Shown: in pieces, positions 24,689 through 32,676 of the stretch | Numbering within the stretch: position 1 is the first letter of the stretch | How the letters are laid out: the number at the start of each line of letters is the position of its first letter | Assembly (NCBI GenBank): GCA_903859715.1 | Contig: CAIONS010000062.1 | Span: 1 to 64,000 of the forward strand | Reading direction: 5' to 3' | Source: an uncultured Opitutia bacterium | GTDB lineage: Bacteria; Verrucomicrobiota; Verrucomicrobiia; Opitutales; Opitutaceae | Length of the DNA: 64,000 bases | The notes under the pieces: model-generated | Seen by the model: only the letters and a program-made list of their open reading frames with translations | Databases searched by the model: none | What the model was told of the DNA's origin: nothing | Made by a program: the position numbers and the translations under genes

Positions 24689-26182
24689 TTAGTGCGATTC
24701 CGAGAAGCTCGTGATCGAGTGCCACTCGAGCACTTCTTGCAGCAGGGCGCGCTCGGTTTTCAGTACGATGCGCTCGAGGCTGTTCCACGTCTGGCAGAAG
24801 GCGACCTGCTTGCGGCTGTCCTCCAGCATCGCGCGCATTTCGCGGTAGCGGGCCACCCGGCGCTGCAGGTCGTTGATCGAAATCAGCGAGATGAGTGCCG
24901 CCGCCACCACCGGCAGGGAAATGGGCAGGAAATAAAATACCGTCATCTGCAGCCACTCCGGCACTTCGACGCCGAAGGTGTGCGCGAGCGCATAGGCCGC
25001 GGTGGAAACGATGGCGGAAATCGTGGCGACCCAGAAGCCCGCCTTGAGCCGCTTGAACAGCGGCAAAGCCCGCCCTTCCTGTCGCACGTAGTACGCGAGC
25101 TGGTCGTCGATGCGTTTTTCGAGATAGATCCGTTTGAACTCCTCCATCGACACCGGTCGCACGGCGGACGAACGGCTGTGCAGGATGTGCAGCGAACGCG
25201 TGAGGCCGAGCACCCCCGGCAGGCCGAGGTCTTGGAACAGCGGTGCCGCGCGCGGCAATCCCCACGTCGCGAGTGCCGACCGGCAGAATTCCGCCGCGAG
25301 CCGGCAGCGCACCCAGCTGTGGTGGGAATGGGCATGGCGCCCCAGCACGATCGCCACGCCCAGGGCCGCCGCGAGACAGCCCAGCTTCGCCCACGGCAGC
25401 ATCGTGAAGTGCAGTCCGTAGGCGAGGGCACCCGCCGCGATCAACGTGGCCATGACATGTAGCAGCACCGTCGAGACAATCAGGCGCCGGAATTGCGGGG
25501 CGCCGTGGCTCGCCGCGTGGTCGCACTTCTGTTGGAACGTGAAAATGGTGTCGGGCGCCTTGAAGGGATTCTGGGCCCACGCACTCGTCGCGTCGGGCAA
25601 CCGGTTCAGGTTGGCCAGACTCGCGTCACCGAGCTTGAGCTTGTCCCAGTTTTCCATCCGCAGTGCATGCGTCGTGGCGTCGATGATCAGGACCGGTTTG
25701 CCGATGGCCTTGGCGTAGTCCACGACGTCGGCCGTGCCGCCCTTGCCGCGGGCCGGCTGGCCATCCCAGACGGCGAGCAGCACGTCGGCGCCGTTGATCG
25801 TTTCCATTCCGCAATCGAGATAGGCGTCCTCGCGTTCTCCATTCTCCGTGATCACGCGCACCTCCTCCGCGTGCTCCAGGGTGGCTTCCACAGCTGTCCA
25901 TTCTGCCGGGGAAAAATCCTTCGCGAATTCCGCGCGCGGGAGCGGCAGGATGGCGTGCCAGGACCAGCCGAGGGCGCGGGCCTCCTGCACGAACACCTGG
26001 TCGCTGCCGATCGCGATCGAGGAAAGAGCGATCCATTCTCCGGGGGCTTCACGCTGCAGGGATTCCAAGGCCGCCCGGATGGCGGTGGCGGCGCCCGCGG
26101 GATCGCTCAGTTGCCGATGGCCGGAAAAGCCGACGACGTGAAATAGAGGCAACTGACTGGCAATGCTGGCGGAGGAGGACAT
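24689..26182 (-). CDS. SLOG-like nucleotide-binding protein with C-terminal SLATT/DUF4231-like membrane domain
   Basis: 497 residues from MSSSASIASQLPLFHVVGFS. Residues about 12-190 form a Rossmannoid domain with VVGFSGHRQL, IALSSIAIGSDQVFVQEA, TINGADVLLAVWDGQPA and GGTADVVDYAKAIGKPVLII, the pattern of SLOG proteins. Four hydrophobic segments follow in two pairs (near 235-285 and 375-430). Between them is the helical block EKRIDDQLAYYVRQEGRALP, which resembles the RxxDQxxYY motif of SLATT/DUF4231 proteins. The gene is divergent from a TIR gene 90 bases away. SLOG sensors and SLATT pores are associated with nucleotide-signal conflict systems; the function here is inferred. Starts at 26242 or 26257 are also possible. 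Confidence 0.75.
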   Translation of the reverse strand: MSSSASIASQLPLFHVVGFSGHRQLSDPAGAATAIRAALESLQREAPGEWIALSSIAIGSDQVFVQEARALGWSWHAILPLPRAEFAKDFSPAEWTAVEATLEHAEEVRVITENGEREDAYLDCGMETINGADVLLAVWDGQPARGKGGTADVVDYAKAIGKPVLIIDATTHALRMENWDKLKLGDASLANLNRLPDATSAWAQNPFKAPDTIFTFQQKCDHAASHGAPQFRRLIVSTVLLHVMATLIAAGALAYGLHFTMLPWAKLGCLAAALGVAIVLGRHAHSHHSWVRCRLAAEFCRSALATWGLPRAAPLFQDLGLPGVLGLTRSLHILHSRSSAVRPVSMEEFKRIYLEKRIDDQLAYYVRQEGRALPLFKRLKAGFWVATISAIVSTAAYALAHTFGVEVPEWLQMTVFYFLPISLPVVAAALISLISINDLQRRVARYREMRAMLEDSRKQVAFCQTWNSLERIVLKTERALLQEVLEWHSITSFSESH

Positions 26183-26272
26183 TCGACCGGGACCAAGGAT
26201 GGCAAACGGGGGTGTCAGCCGGGGTTTGGGCTGGCAAGGCATAAGCTTGAGGGCCATACAGCTGCACCAGCC

Positions 26273-26593
26273 ATGGCGGAATCTGTACCTACCACAAAAG
26301 ACCAGGCGGTCTTCCTCAGTTACGCGCGGAAGGATGCGGACGTAGTGCGGCGTATTGCCGATGCGTTGCGTGGTTTTGGCGTCGAAGTGTGGTTCGATCA
26401 GAACGAACTGCGCGGCGGCGACACGTGGGACGCGAAGATCCGCAACCAGATCCGATCCTGCACGCTGTTCATGCCGGTGATTTCCGCCACGACCCAGGCG
26501 CGCGGCGAAGGTTATTTTCGCCGCGAATGGAAACTCGCCGTGGACCGCACCCACGACATGGCGGAGGGCGTGGCGTATACGACCGCGACCTGA
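26273..26593 (+). CDS. TIR-domain protein, truncated by frameshift
   Basis: 106 residues. The TIR domain runs almost from the start: QAVFLSYARKDADVVRRIAD (box 1), FGVEVWFDQNELRGGDTW (box 2), IRSCTLFMPVISATTQARGE and YFRREWKLAVDRTHDMAEGV, where the Glu of REWKLA is the position of the catalytic NADase glutamate in active TIRs. It stops six codons after the last recognisable TIR residue, so the final strand and helix are missing. The following sequence (from about 26577) continues the family's downstream TPR part in another frame, so this is probably the 5' fragment of a longer gene. It could still be expressed as a short TIR protein. Confidence 0.72.
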   Translation: MAESVPTTKDQAVFLSYARKDADVVRRIADALRGFGVEVWFDQNELRGGDTWDAKIRNQIRSCTLFMPVISATTQARGEGYFRREWKLAVDRTHDMAEGVAYTTAT

Positions 26594-28908
26594 CCGACGT
26601 CTTCGCGATCCAGGCCGCGCTCTCGCAGGAGATCGCGAACGCGCTCTCGGCCGCGATTTCGCCCCAGACGCAAAAATTCATCACCCGCCGGCCAACGGAG
26701 AACACCGCCGCCTACGATCTCTATCTTAAGGCCCGGGATATCTCGAACCGGGAGCCGATCTCGTCGGTTCCCGCCCTGCGGAACCAGGAAACGCTCTTCA
26801 AAAAGGCCGTGGAGCTGGATCCTAATTTTGCCGCCGCGTGGGGCGAACTTTCCCGCGTGCAAGCGCTGTTCGTCTTTTGGGGAATTGACGCCACCCCGGC
26901 CCGGCTGGCCGAGGCCGACGCGGCGATCGCCCAGGCCATGCACATGAATCTCGCGACGCAGGCCCTGGAGTCGAAGATCGTCGACCTGGCCGATGCGCAT
27001 GCCCGCCTGGCCAGCACCCGGCCGGCGCCCGACGGGCGCGATTTGCGCGGCTTCGAGTGGCGCTATCTCTGGCTGCGCAGCCGGGGCGACGAGCTGGCGG
27101 AATTGCCCGGCCACCACCAGGTGGTGGATGCCGCGGTGTTTTCGCCCATCGGAACCCTGCTGGCGACCCACAGCATGGATGGGGTCCTCAAATTGTGGGC
27201 GGCAGGCAGTCTGGGTGAGCTGCAGACTATTTCCGACGTCGCCGCGATCACGGGCTTTGCGGGCGATGGGCGCAGTTTGTTTTTCACCCGGCCGGATCGG
27301 TCGCTCTGGCGGATCGATCTGGCCAGCCGTCAGTCGGAAAAAGTACTGGCCTCGGCCGGCCACTTGCTCGGAGTCCGGCCGGATGGCCGTGCGGCGATCG
27401 TGCTGGGAGCCGGCCTGAAGCCGGTGATCCGTAATCTGGAGGATTCCGCTCCGCCGGCGGTCCAGGAAGACACGGCGCCCGATACCTTGGCGGCAATGTC
27501 CCGCGATGGGAGCCGCGTGGCGCTGTCCGGCCGGTCCTTCGATGGTATTCAGGTCTTCGACGTCGCGTCGCAGCGCGAGGTGGCCCGCTTCCATGATCAC
27601 CGGCCGGTAATCGCCATTGCCCTGTCCGCGGACGGCTCCCGGCTGGTTTCGGCCAGCTTTGACGGGGTCATCAAAGTCTGGGCGGCGGGCCGGCCGGATC
27701 CCGTGGTTTCGTTCAAGGCCTTCGTCGATCCGATCAACAGCCTGGCATTTTCACCCGACGGAAAATCTCTGGCGGCCGGCGGCTGCGACCGGCAGGTCAA
27801 GCTGTGGACCACGGATGATTGGCGTGAGCAACTGACGTTGAGCGGACATGACGGCACCATCGATTGCGTCGCCTTTTCCCCGGATGGACAACGCCTGGTC
27901 ACCGGAGGCGATGACGAGAAGGTGCTCCTGTGGTCGGCCGCGCCGCCGGCCAAGCCCCCGGCGGAAGCGCCGCGTCTGCTGCGGGGTCAGAGTTATGTGG
28001 ATCGCACGCCGGACCTCGGATTTTCGCCGGACAGCCGCCTGTTCGCCGGCACCGCAGCGGCCGGGACGGTCAAAGTCTGGCGTGCAGCCAGCTTGGAATG
28101 CGTGGCCACCTTTCCGGTGGAGGCGCGCACGGTGTCCTTCGCGGCCGACGGCCGGCACGTCTTGAGCGAGAGTTTCGATGGTACCGTGCAGCAATGGTCA
28201 CTCGAGGGCCCGGAACCCGCGCAACGGCTGCAGTCCGCCACTTCGGCCGGCGACTGGCAGCTGGCGTCGCTTTCCTCGCAAGCACGGCTCTCCTGGATGT
28301 CCTCAGGCAGCAATGCCGCCCGGACTTGCAGCCTCTGCGAGATCAGCAGTGGCCGGGATTACTTCAATCTGGGCACGACCGTCACCTGCTCCGCGCTCGC
28401 AGTGGCACCCGCGGGGGACCGCATGTATGTCGGGCAGATGGACGGGTCGGTGGAAGTCTGGGATGTCGATCACCAGCACCAGCGCCTGCATTTCCCGGCC
28501 CACAAGCTGGCGATCACCTCGCTCGCGGTCTCCCCGGATGGCCGGTACCTGGCGACCGGCGGGCTCGACAACCAGACGCAGCTTTGGGACGCGGCCACGG
28601 GTGAGCACCTTGCAACCTTTCTCGTGCACAACCGCCCGGTGTGGGCGCTCGCGTTTTCGCCGGACGGGCGGACGCTGGCCTCCGGCAGCTGCGACAAGTC
28701 GGTCATCCTGTGCAGCGTGCCGCTGCGGCGGTTTCTGACGCAGATCAAATTCTACACCGGCCAGCCGCAAGGCTACGAACAGGAAGTCCGCCGGCTGCGC
28801 TTTTCACCCGATGGCAACCTGCTGACCGCCATCCTCGGCGATGGGTCACTGCGCTTTTTGCGCGCGGCACCCCTTTCGGTGACCGACGCCCCGGAGCAGC
28901 ATTTTTAG
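26575..28908 (+). CDS. TPR / WD40-repeat protein, 3' part of a rearranged TIR gene
   Basis: The frame is open from before 26575 to 28908 with no convincing start; the first ATG after the junction is at 26938. It begins YDRDLTDVFAIQAALSQEI, the end of the TolB-like segment of TIR-TolB-TPR proteins, then a TPR (LFKKAVELDPNFAAAWGELS). At AMHMN it passes into NLATQALE and DLRGFEWRYLW, the entry of a different family of WD40 proteins, and continues with at least ten WD repeats (for example AFSPDGRTLASGSCDKS), enough for one or two propellers. It looks like two internal deletions joining three gene pieces. It may be a pseudogene, or a new fusion expressed from 26938. Confidence 0.6.
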   Translation, partial: VYDRDLTDVFAIQAALSQEIANALSAAISPQTQKFITRRPTENTAAYDLYLKARDISNREPISSVPALRNQETLFKKAVELDPNFAAAWGELSRVQALFVFWGIDATPARLAEADAAIAQAMHMNLATQALESKIVDLADAHARLASTRPAPDGRDLRGFEWRYLWLRSRGDELAELPGHHQVVDAAVFSPIGTLLATHSMDGVLKLWAAGSLGELQTISDVAAITGFAGDGRSLFFTRPDRSLWRIDLASRQSEKVLASAGHLLGVRPDGRAAIVLGAGLKPVIRNLEDSAPPAVQEDTAPDTLAAMSRDGSRVALSGRSFDGIQVFDVASQREVARFHDHRPVIAIALSADGSRLVSASFDGVIKVWAAGRPDPVVSFKAFVDPINSLAFSPDGKSLAAGGCDRQVKLWTTDDWREQLTLSGHDGTIDCVAFSPDGQRLVTGGDDEKVLLWSAAPPAKPPAEAPRLLRGQSYVDRTPDLGFSPDSRLFAGTAAAGTVKVWRAASLECVATFPVEARTVSFAADGRHVLSESFDGTVQQWSLEGPEPAQRLQSATSAGDWQLASLSSQARLSWMSSGSNAARTCSLCEISSGRDYFNLGTTVTCSALAVAPAGDRMYVGQMDGSVEVWDVDHQHQRLHFPAHKLAITSLAVSPDGRYLATGGLDNQTQLWDAATGEHLATFLVHNRPVWALAFSPDGRTLASGSCDKSVILCSVPLRRFLTQIKFYTGQPQGYEQEVRRLRFSPDGNLLTAILGDGSLRFLRAAPLSVTDAPEQHF

Positions 28909-28995
28909 CCGGAAGGAGAAATTTCCGGATGTCTTTCCTGCGGCCGAAGGTGGCACCTTGCGCCGGCGTGATCCGGGACGCATGAGGTGACGCGG

Positions 28996-31900
28996 TCAAA
29001 CGGAAGGCCCGAGGATTTTTTGCTGCAGGTGGGTGACGCGCTGCTTGGATTCGCTGTTGCGCACGGCCATGGCGTAGGCGGCGGGCTCGCCGACGATCAC
29101 GACTTTTTTCCGGCCGCGCGTGATCGCGGTGTAGAGCAGGTTGCGCTGCAGCATCATGAAATGGCCTTTCAGCAGCGGAAGGATGACGACGGGATATTCG
29201 CTACCCTGGGACTTGTGGATGCTGATCGCGTAGGCGAGCACGAGGTCGCCGAATTCGCCGCGGTCAAACGTGTGGCGCTCGCCGTCGAATTCCGCGTCGA
29301 GCGTGCCGGCGACGCCGTCGATGGACTTCACGGTGCCGATGTCACCGTTGAAGAGATTTTTGTCATAGTTGTTGCGGAGCTGGATGACCTTGTCGCCGGG
29401 CCGGTATTCCGCGGCCGGTCCGCGCAGGCCGCGGGAGTGCGGATTGAGCGCGCCCTGCAGGGTGGTGTTGAGGTTGGCGACGCCTGCCACGCCCTTGTGC
29501 ATCGGCGCGAGCACCTGCACGTCGGCGACGGGATCGAACCATTTCCAGAGCTGCGGCACGAACTCGGTGCAGAGCGCCGTGACCTTGCGCAGGCAGTCCT
29601 CGGCATCGGTGGCGACCACGAACGTGAGGTCGCTCCACGCCTGGAGCCCGGTGAGCTCGGTCACGGCGGGCGGCAGGGAGGCGTCGCCGGAGTTGATGGC
29701 GTGGGCGGTGGTGACAATGCCGCTCTGCTCCTTCTGGCGGTAGATGACAGATAAACGCGTCACGGGAATCGGGACGCGTTTGGGCGATGGGATATGAGAG
29801 ATGGAAGATGGAAGGCTGGAGCGGGCGGGGGGACTTCGGTTGTCGCCGGTGGTGGTCCCATCTCCCATCTGCCATCTTCCATCTCCTATCGCCGCGGAGG
29901 CAGCGATGAGGTCCTTGAGCACATTGCCCGCGCCGACGCTGGGCAGCTGGTCGGTGTCGCCGACGAGGAGCAGATGCGCCTTGGCCGGCACGGCCTGAAG
30001 AAGGGCGGAGGCCAGCCGGGCGTCGAGCATGGAGGCCTCGTCGACGATGAGAAAATCGGTCGCGAGCGGATGGGATTCGTTGCTCGTGAAGCCGCCGCTG
30101 GCGGGATCGTACTTGAGCAGCCGGTGAATGGTGGAGGCGAAGCCGCCGGTCGTCTCGGCCAGCCGCTGCGCGGCGCGGCCGGTGGGGGCGGCAAGGTGCA
30201 CGCGGACCTTCTTGGCCTTCAGGATCTCGACGAGGGCGCGGAGGATCGTGGTGTTGTGCGTGACGACATAGTCGTTGGTCACGTAGAGTCCGCTGGCCGT
30301 ATCGATGGAGATGCAGACGCATGCCTCGGGCGGGACCGGGGTGACCGAAGCGATGCGAAGGCGGTGGTCGAGGCGTTTGCGCGGCCGAGGACGGAGCGTG
30401 CGCTTGATTTTCCGCGTGAGTGCGAACAGGGAGGCCGGCTCAGGGTGTTGAAGAAATATGGTGTAGGCGTCCGCGCCGGATTTTTTTTCACCTCGATAGG
30501 TGTAAGTTGGCTTTTTGACCGCGCCGATCGTGGCGATGCAGCCTAGGGACCACGCGAGCCGTTGAAAATCAGTGGCCAACTGATAAGAGCTGGAAGTGAA
30601 AGAAACCACGCCCAGCTTATCGACCGTGCCATCGGTATCCAACAGGCCGCGGATCAGTTCGAGGCGTTGGACTTTGGAAGCATTAAAATAAAGGGAAGGG
30701 ATGAATTTCTGTCCGGAATTAACGATGAGTCCGAGACCCTTGATGGCATCACGCAACGGATTGGGAAACCCCTTGCCGCGGGCGATCAGGCGCCAGGAGA
30801 TGGTGCCGGTGCCTTTCAGCGTCACTTGCTTCAATCTCACGCCCAACGGGGCTACCCGCGCTGACACGCGATCGAGAATTTCTTGATCAATGCACGTAAG
30901 AACCAGGGCATCCGACAGATTCCCGTCCCTGATCAGAGCTCCGAGTACATAGGGATCACAGGGCAGAGTGATATCGGGTAAAGCGGAATTGGGCTGGGCC
31001 AGAGGGATTGCCATGCGCACGCTTTCGGCGCGTCCTTCGGTCAGGCGGCGCAGAATGTAGCTGAGAGGTACCACCCGCCAGCCGCGCGAGCGAACCTTCT
31101 TCTTTTTGGCCGGACTCCACACTGAAATGCGGGTCCAGACCTTCCATAAATGGTCGGCGCAGCACTCGCAGGCACGGCCATCGGCGAATAGCACGCGGAA
31201 GATGGGCTTTACTCCCTGGGGATGCAGGCCGGTGACATGGGCGATATTTCCTTCGGCTGAGATGATGGCGTCACCCGCACGCAGCTGCCCGATTGGACGG
31301 AAGCCCGAAGGAGTCAGAACTTGAGCGTGGAGTGGTTGGGCTTTTCCGGTGCCCGGCCCGCCGGTGAGGATTGTGAACTTGTGCGTCAGGGCGTGGCGAA
31401 CGGCGGTGCGCTGCAGCTCGTGGAAGGCGAAGCCGGCCTTGTCCTCGGCCCACTTCACGGCGGCGTCGGCCTTGATCGGCGGGAGCCCGCTCGCGACACG
31501 GTTGAGCCGGACGACGACGTCGGCGATCTTCTGCTCGGCGCGATCGTTGTGCGGCAGCTGGATGAGAGCGGAGCCGGGCAGGGGCGCGGCGACGCCGGCG
31601 AGCGCGTGCCGGATGAGGGCCTTGTTCTCGACAAGAGCCTGAATGCGGGCCTCGACGAGTTTCGAATCGGTCTCGAGTTGGTTTGAAGAGTAGTCAACCA
31701 GATCGGCCTCGCGGAACGCGGTGTGGCCCTCCTCCTGCAGCGTCTCGAGTGCGAAAATCAGGCCGGCGTCGAGCCGGGGTGGGGCGTCGTTGGCGAAGCC
31801 GAGGTTGATGGCGATGCGGTCGGCGGTCTTGAAGCCGATGCCATCGATCTCGCGGGCGACGCGGTAGGGCTCATTGATCAGCACCTGCTTCGCGCCGGGG

Positions 31901-32475
31901 CCGAAGTGGTTGACGAGCTTCACGCACTGCGAGGGCGTGACGCCGTAGGTCTGGAGAAAGATGTAGAGTTCGCGCTCGGTGCGCTTCTCGTCCCATGCCT
32001 GCTTGATCGAGGTCGCGCGTTTTTTGCCGATGCCCTCGACATCGCGCAGCCGGCCGGATTCCTCGCTGAGCACGCGGAACGTGTCGGTGCCGAACGCATC
32101 GACGATCTTGTTGGCATAGACCTTGCCAATGCCCGGGACGAGGCCGCTGCCGAGGTATTTGCGGATGCCGTAGACGGAGGAGGGGAGCTCGGACTTGAAG
32201 GCCGCGACCTTGAACTGCGCGCCGTGCTGGGCGTGCTTGGTCCATTCCCCGTCGAGGTGCAGCGTCTCGCCGCACTCCACGCCAGGCAGCGTGCCGACGA
32301 TCGTGACCTTGGCCTCGGCGTCCTTCGGGTTCGCGGCGCCGGGCCGGAACTCCGCGATGGTGTAGTGGTTTTCCTCGTTGAAGAAAATGATGCGCTCGAG
32401 GACGCCGGTCAGGGAAGTGGAGACGGGAGGAGCCACGGGTGTCCGCACAAAAAACACAGATGCGCGGCGAGGCAA
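28996..32475 (-). CDS. recD2: RecD2-type DNA helicase containing an in-frame intein
   Basis: 1159 codons, about 796 after removal of the intein (residues 379-741). Host motifs in order: an OB-like N-domain (TIVGTLPGVECGETLHLDG), helix-hairpin-helix (REIDGIGFKTADRIA), the P-loop GGPGTGK/T split by the intein, LIVDEASMLD, LLVGDTDQLPSVGAGNVL, VTRLSVIYRQ, SIHKSQGSEYPVVILPL and LLYTAITRGRKKV. This defines a RecBC-independent 5'-3' SF1B helicase. A second in-frame insertion (residues about 861-898) derives from a palindromic repeat. The frame begins with TTG at 32475; GTG codons at 32448 and 32439 are equally plausible starts. Residue numbers here count from 32475. Confidence 0.95.
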   Translation of the reverse strand: MPRRASVFFVRTPVAPPVSTSLTGVLERIIFFNEENHYTIAEFRPGAANPKDAEAKVTIVGTLPGVECGETLHLDGEWTKHAQHGAQFKVAAFKSELPSSVYGIRKYLGSGLVPGIGKVYANKIVDAFGTDTFRVLSEESGRLRDVEGIGKKRATSIKQAWDEKRTERELYIFLQTYGVTPSQCVKLVNHFGPGAKQVLINEPYRVAREIDGIGFKTADRIAINLGFANDAPPRLDAGLIFALETLQEEGHTAFREADLVDYSSNQLETDSKLVEARIQALVENKALIRHALAGVAAPLPGSALIQLPHNDRAEQKIADVVVRLNRVASGLPPIKADAAVKWAEDKAGFAFHELQRTAVRHALTHKFTILTGGPGTGKAQPLHAQVLTPSGFRPIGQLRAGDAIISAEGNIAHVTGLHPQGVKPIFRVLFADGRACECCADHLWKVWTRISVWSPAKKKKVRSRGWRVVPLSYILRRLTEGRAESVRMAIPLAQPNSALPDITLPCDPYVLGALIRDGNLSDALVLTCIDQEILDRVSARVAPLGVRLKQVTLKGTGTISWRLIARGKGFPNPLRDAIKGLGLIVNSGQKFIPSLYFNASKVQRLELIRGLLDTDGTVDKLGVVSFTSSSYQLATDFQRLAWSLGCIATIGAVKKPTYTYRGEKKSGADAYTIFLQHPEPASLFALTRKIKRTLRPRPRKRLDHRLRIASVTPVPPEACVCISIDTASGLYVTNDYVVTHNTTILRALVEILKAKKVRVHLAAPTGRAAQRLAETTGGFASTIHRLLKYDPASGGFTSNESHPLATDFLIVDEASMLDARLASALLQAVPAKAHLLLVGDTDQLPSVGAGNVLKDLIAASAAIGDGRWQMGDGTTTGDNRSPPARSSLPSSISHIPSPKRVPIPVTRLSVIYRQKEQSGIVTTAHAINSGDASLPPAVTELTGLQAWSDLTFVVATDAEDCLRKVTALCTEFVPQLWKWFDPVADVQVLAPMHKGVAGVANLNTTLQGALNPHSRGLRGPAAEYRPGDKVIQLRNNYDKNLFNGDIGTVKSIDGVAGTLDAEFDGERHTFDRGEFGDLVLAYAISIHKSQGSEYPVVILPLLKGHFMMLQRNLLYTAITRGRKKVVIVGEPAAYAMAVRNSESKQRVTHLQQKILGPSV
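29783..29893. repeat. Palindromic repeat inside the recD2 reading frame
   Basis: GGCGATGGGATATGAGAG and GAGATGGAAGATGGAAGG at the left are mirrored by CCATCTTCCATCTCCTATCG at the right. The element is 111 bases, exactly 37 codons, with no stop in the used frame. It lies between helicase motifs III and IV. Confidence 0.88.
30253..31341 (-). other. Class 3 LAGLIDADG intein in the RecD2 P-loop
   Basis: 363 residues between GGPGTGK and TTILRALVE, beginning AQPLHAQVLTPSG and ending VVTHN. Residue 1 is Ala, so a class 1 acyl shift cannot occur. The class 3 triplet is complete: Trp66 in block B (ADHLW), Cys343 in block F (VCISID) and Thr361 in block G (THN); His362 and Asn363 are the usual last pair and the +1 residue is Thr. 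Block B has CADH in place of TxxH. A homing endonuclease is embedded: LGALIRDG (Asp139) and LIRGLLDTDG (Asp237) keep both catalytic acids. It removes itself to rebuild the ATP-binding loop. Confidence 0.93.
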
Positions 32476-32499
32476 CTGCGCCGAGCGGGTTGGGCGGGA

Positions 32500-32673
32500 T
32501 CAGCGATCCCGCCGGGCGATTTCGTCAACGCGGGCGTTCTCCGCGGTCAGGTCCTTGATCAGCGTGCGGATTTCACCGCCGGCCTTGATGCCGATGTAGA
32601 ACACGAGGAAGCCGTACCATGCGATGGAGCTGAAGAGCAGCACGGCCCAGCAGATGACATAGGGATCTTTCAT
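32500..32673 (-). CDS. Small membrane protein linked to the SSS symporter
   Basis: 57 residues starting MKDPYVICWAVLLFSSIAWY, with one transmembrane helix (residues 5-28) and a charged cytoplasmic tail (RTLIKDLTAENARVDEIARR). It begins three bases after the symporter stop on the same strand. The arrangement parallels the small membrane partners known for several SSS transporters (for example YhdT with PanF). Its stop codon lies inside a GGCGGGATC…GATCCCGCC repeat, so the last few residues may be repeat-derived. Confidence 0.72.
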   Translation of the reverse strand: MKDPYVICWAVLLFSSIAWYGFLVFYIGIKAGGEIRTLIKDLTAENARVDEIARRDR

Positions 32674-32676
32674 GGG

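Noticed and set aside
26389-26575. GTG-started upstream extension of the TPR/WD40 frame
   Set aside because: These residues (MVRSERTARRRHVGRED…) are the TIR gene read in another frame.
30253-31341. recD2 segment as a normal helicase subdomain
   Set aside because: It interrupts the P-loop between the Lys and Thr, carries splicing blocks at both ends and two LAGLIDADG motifs.
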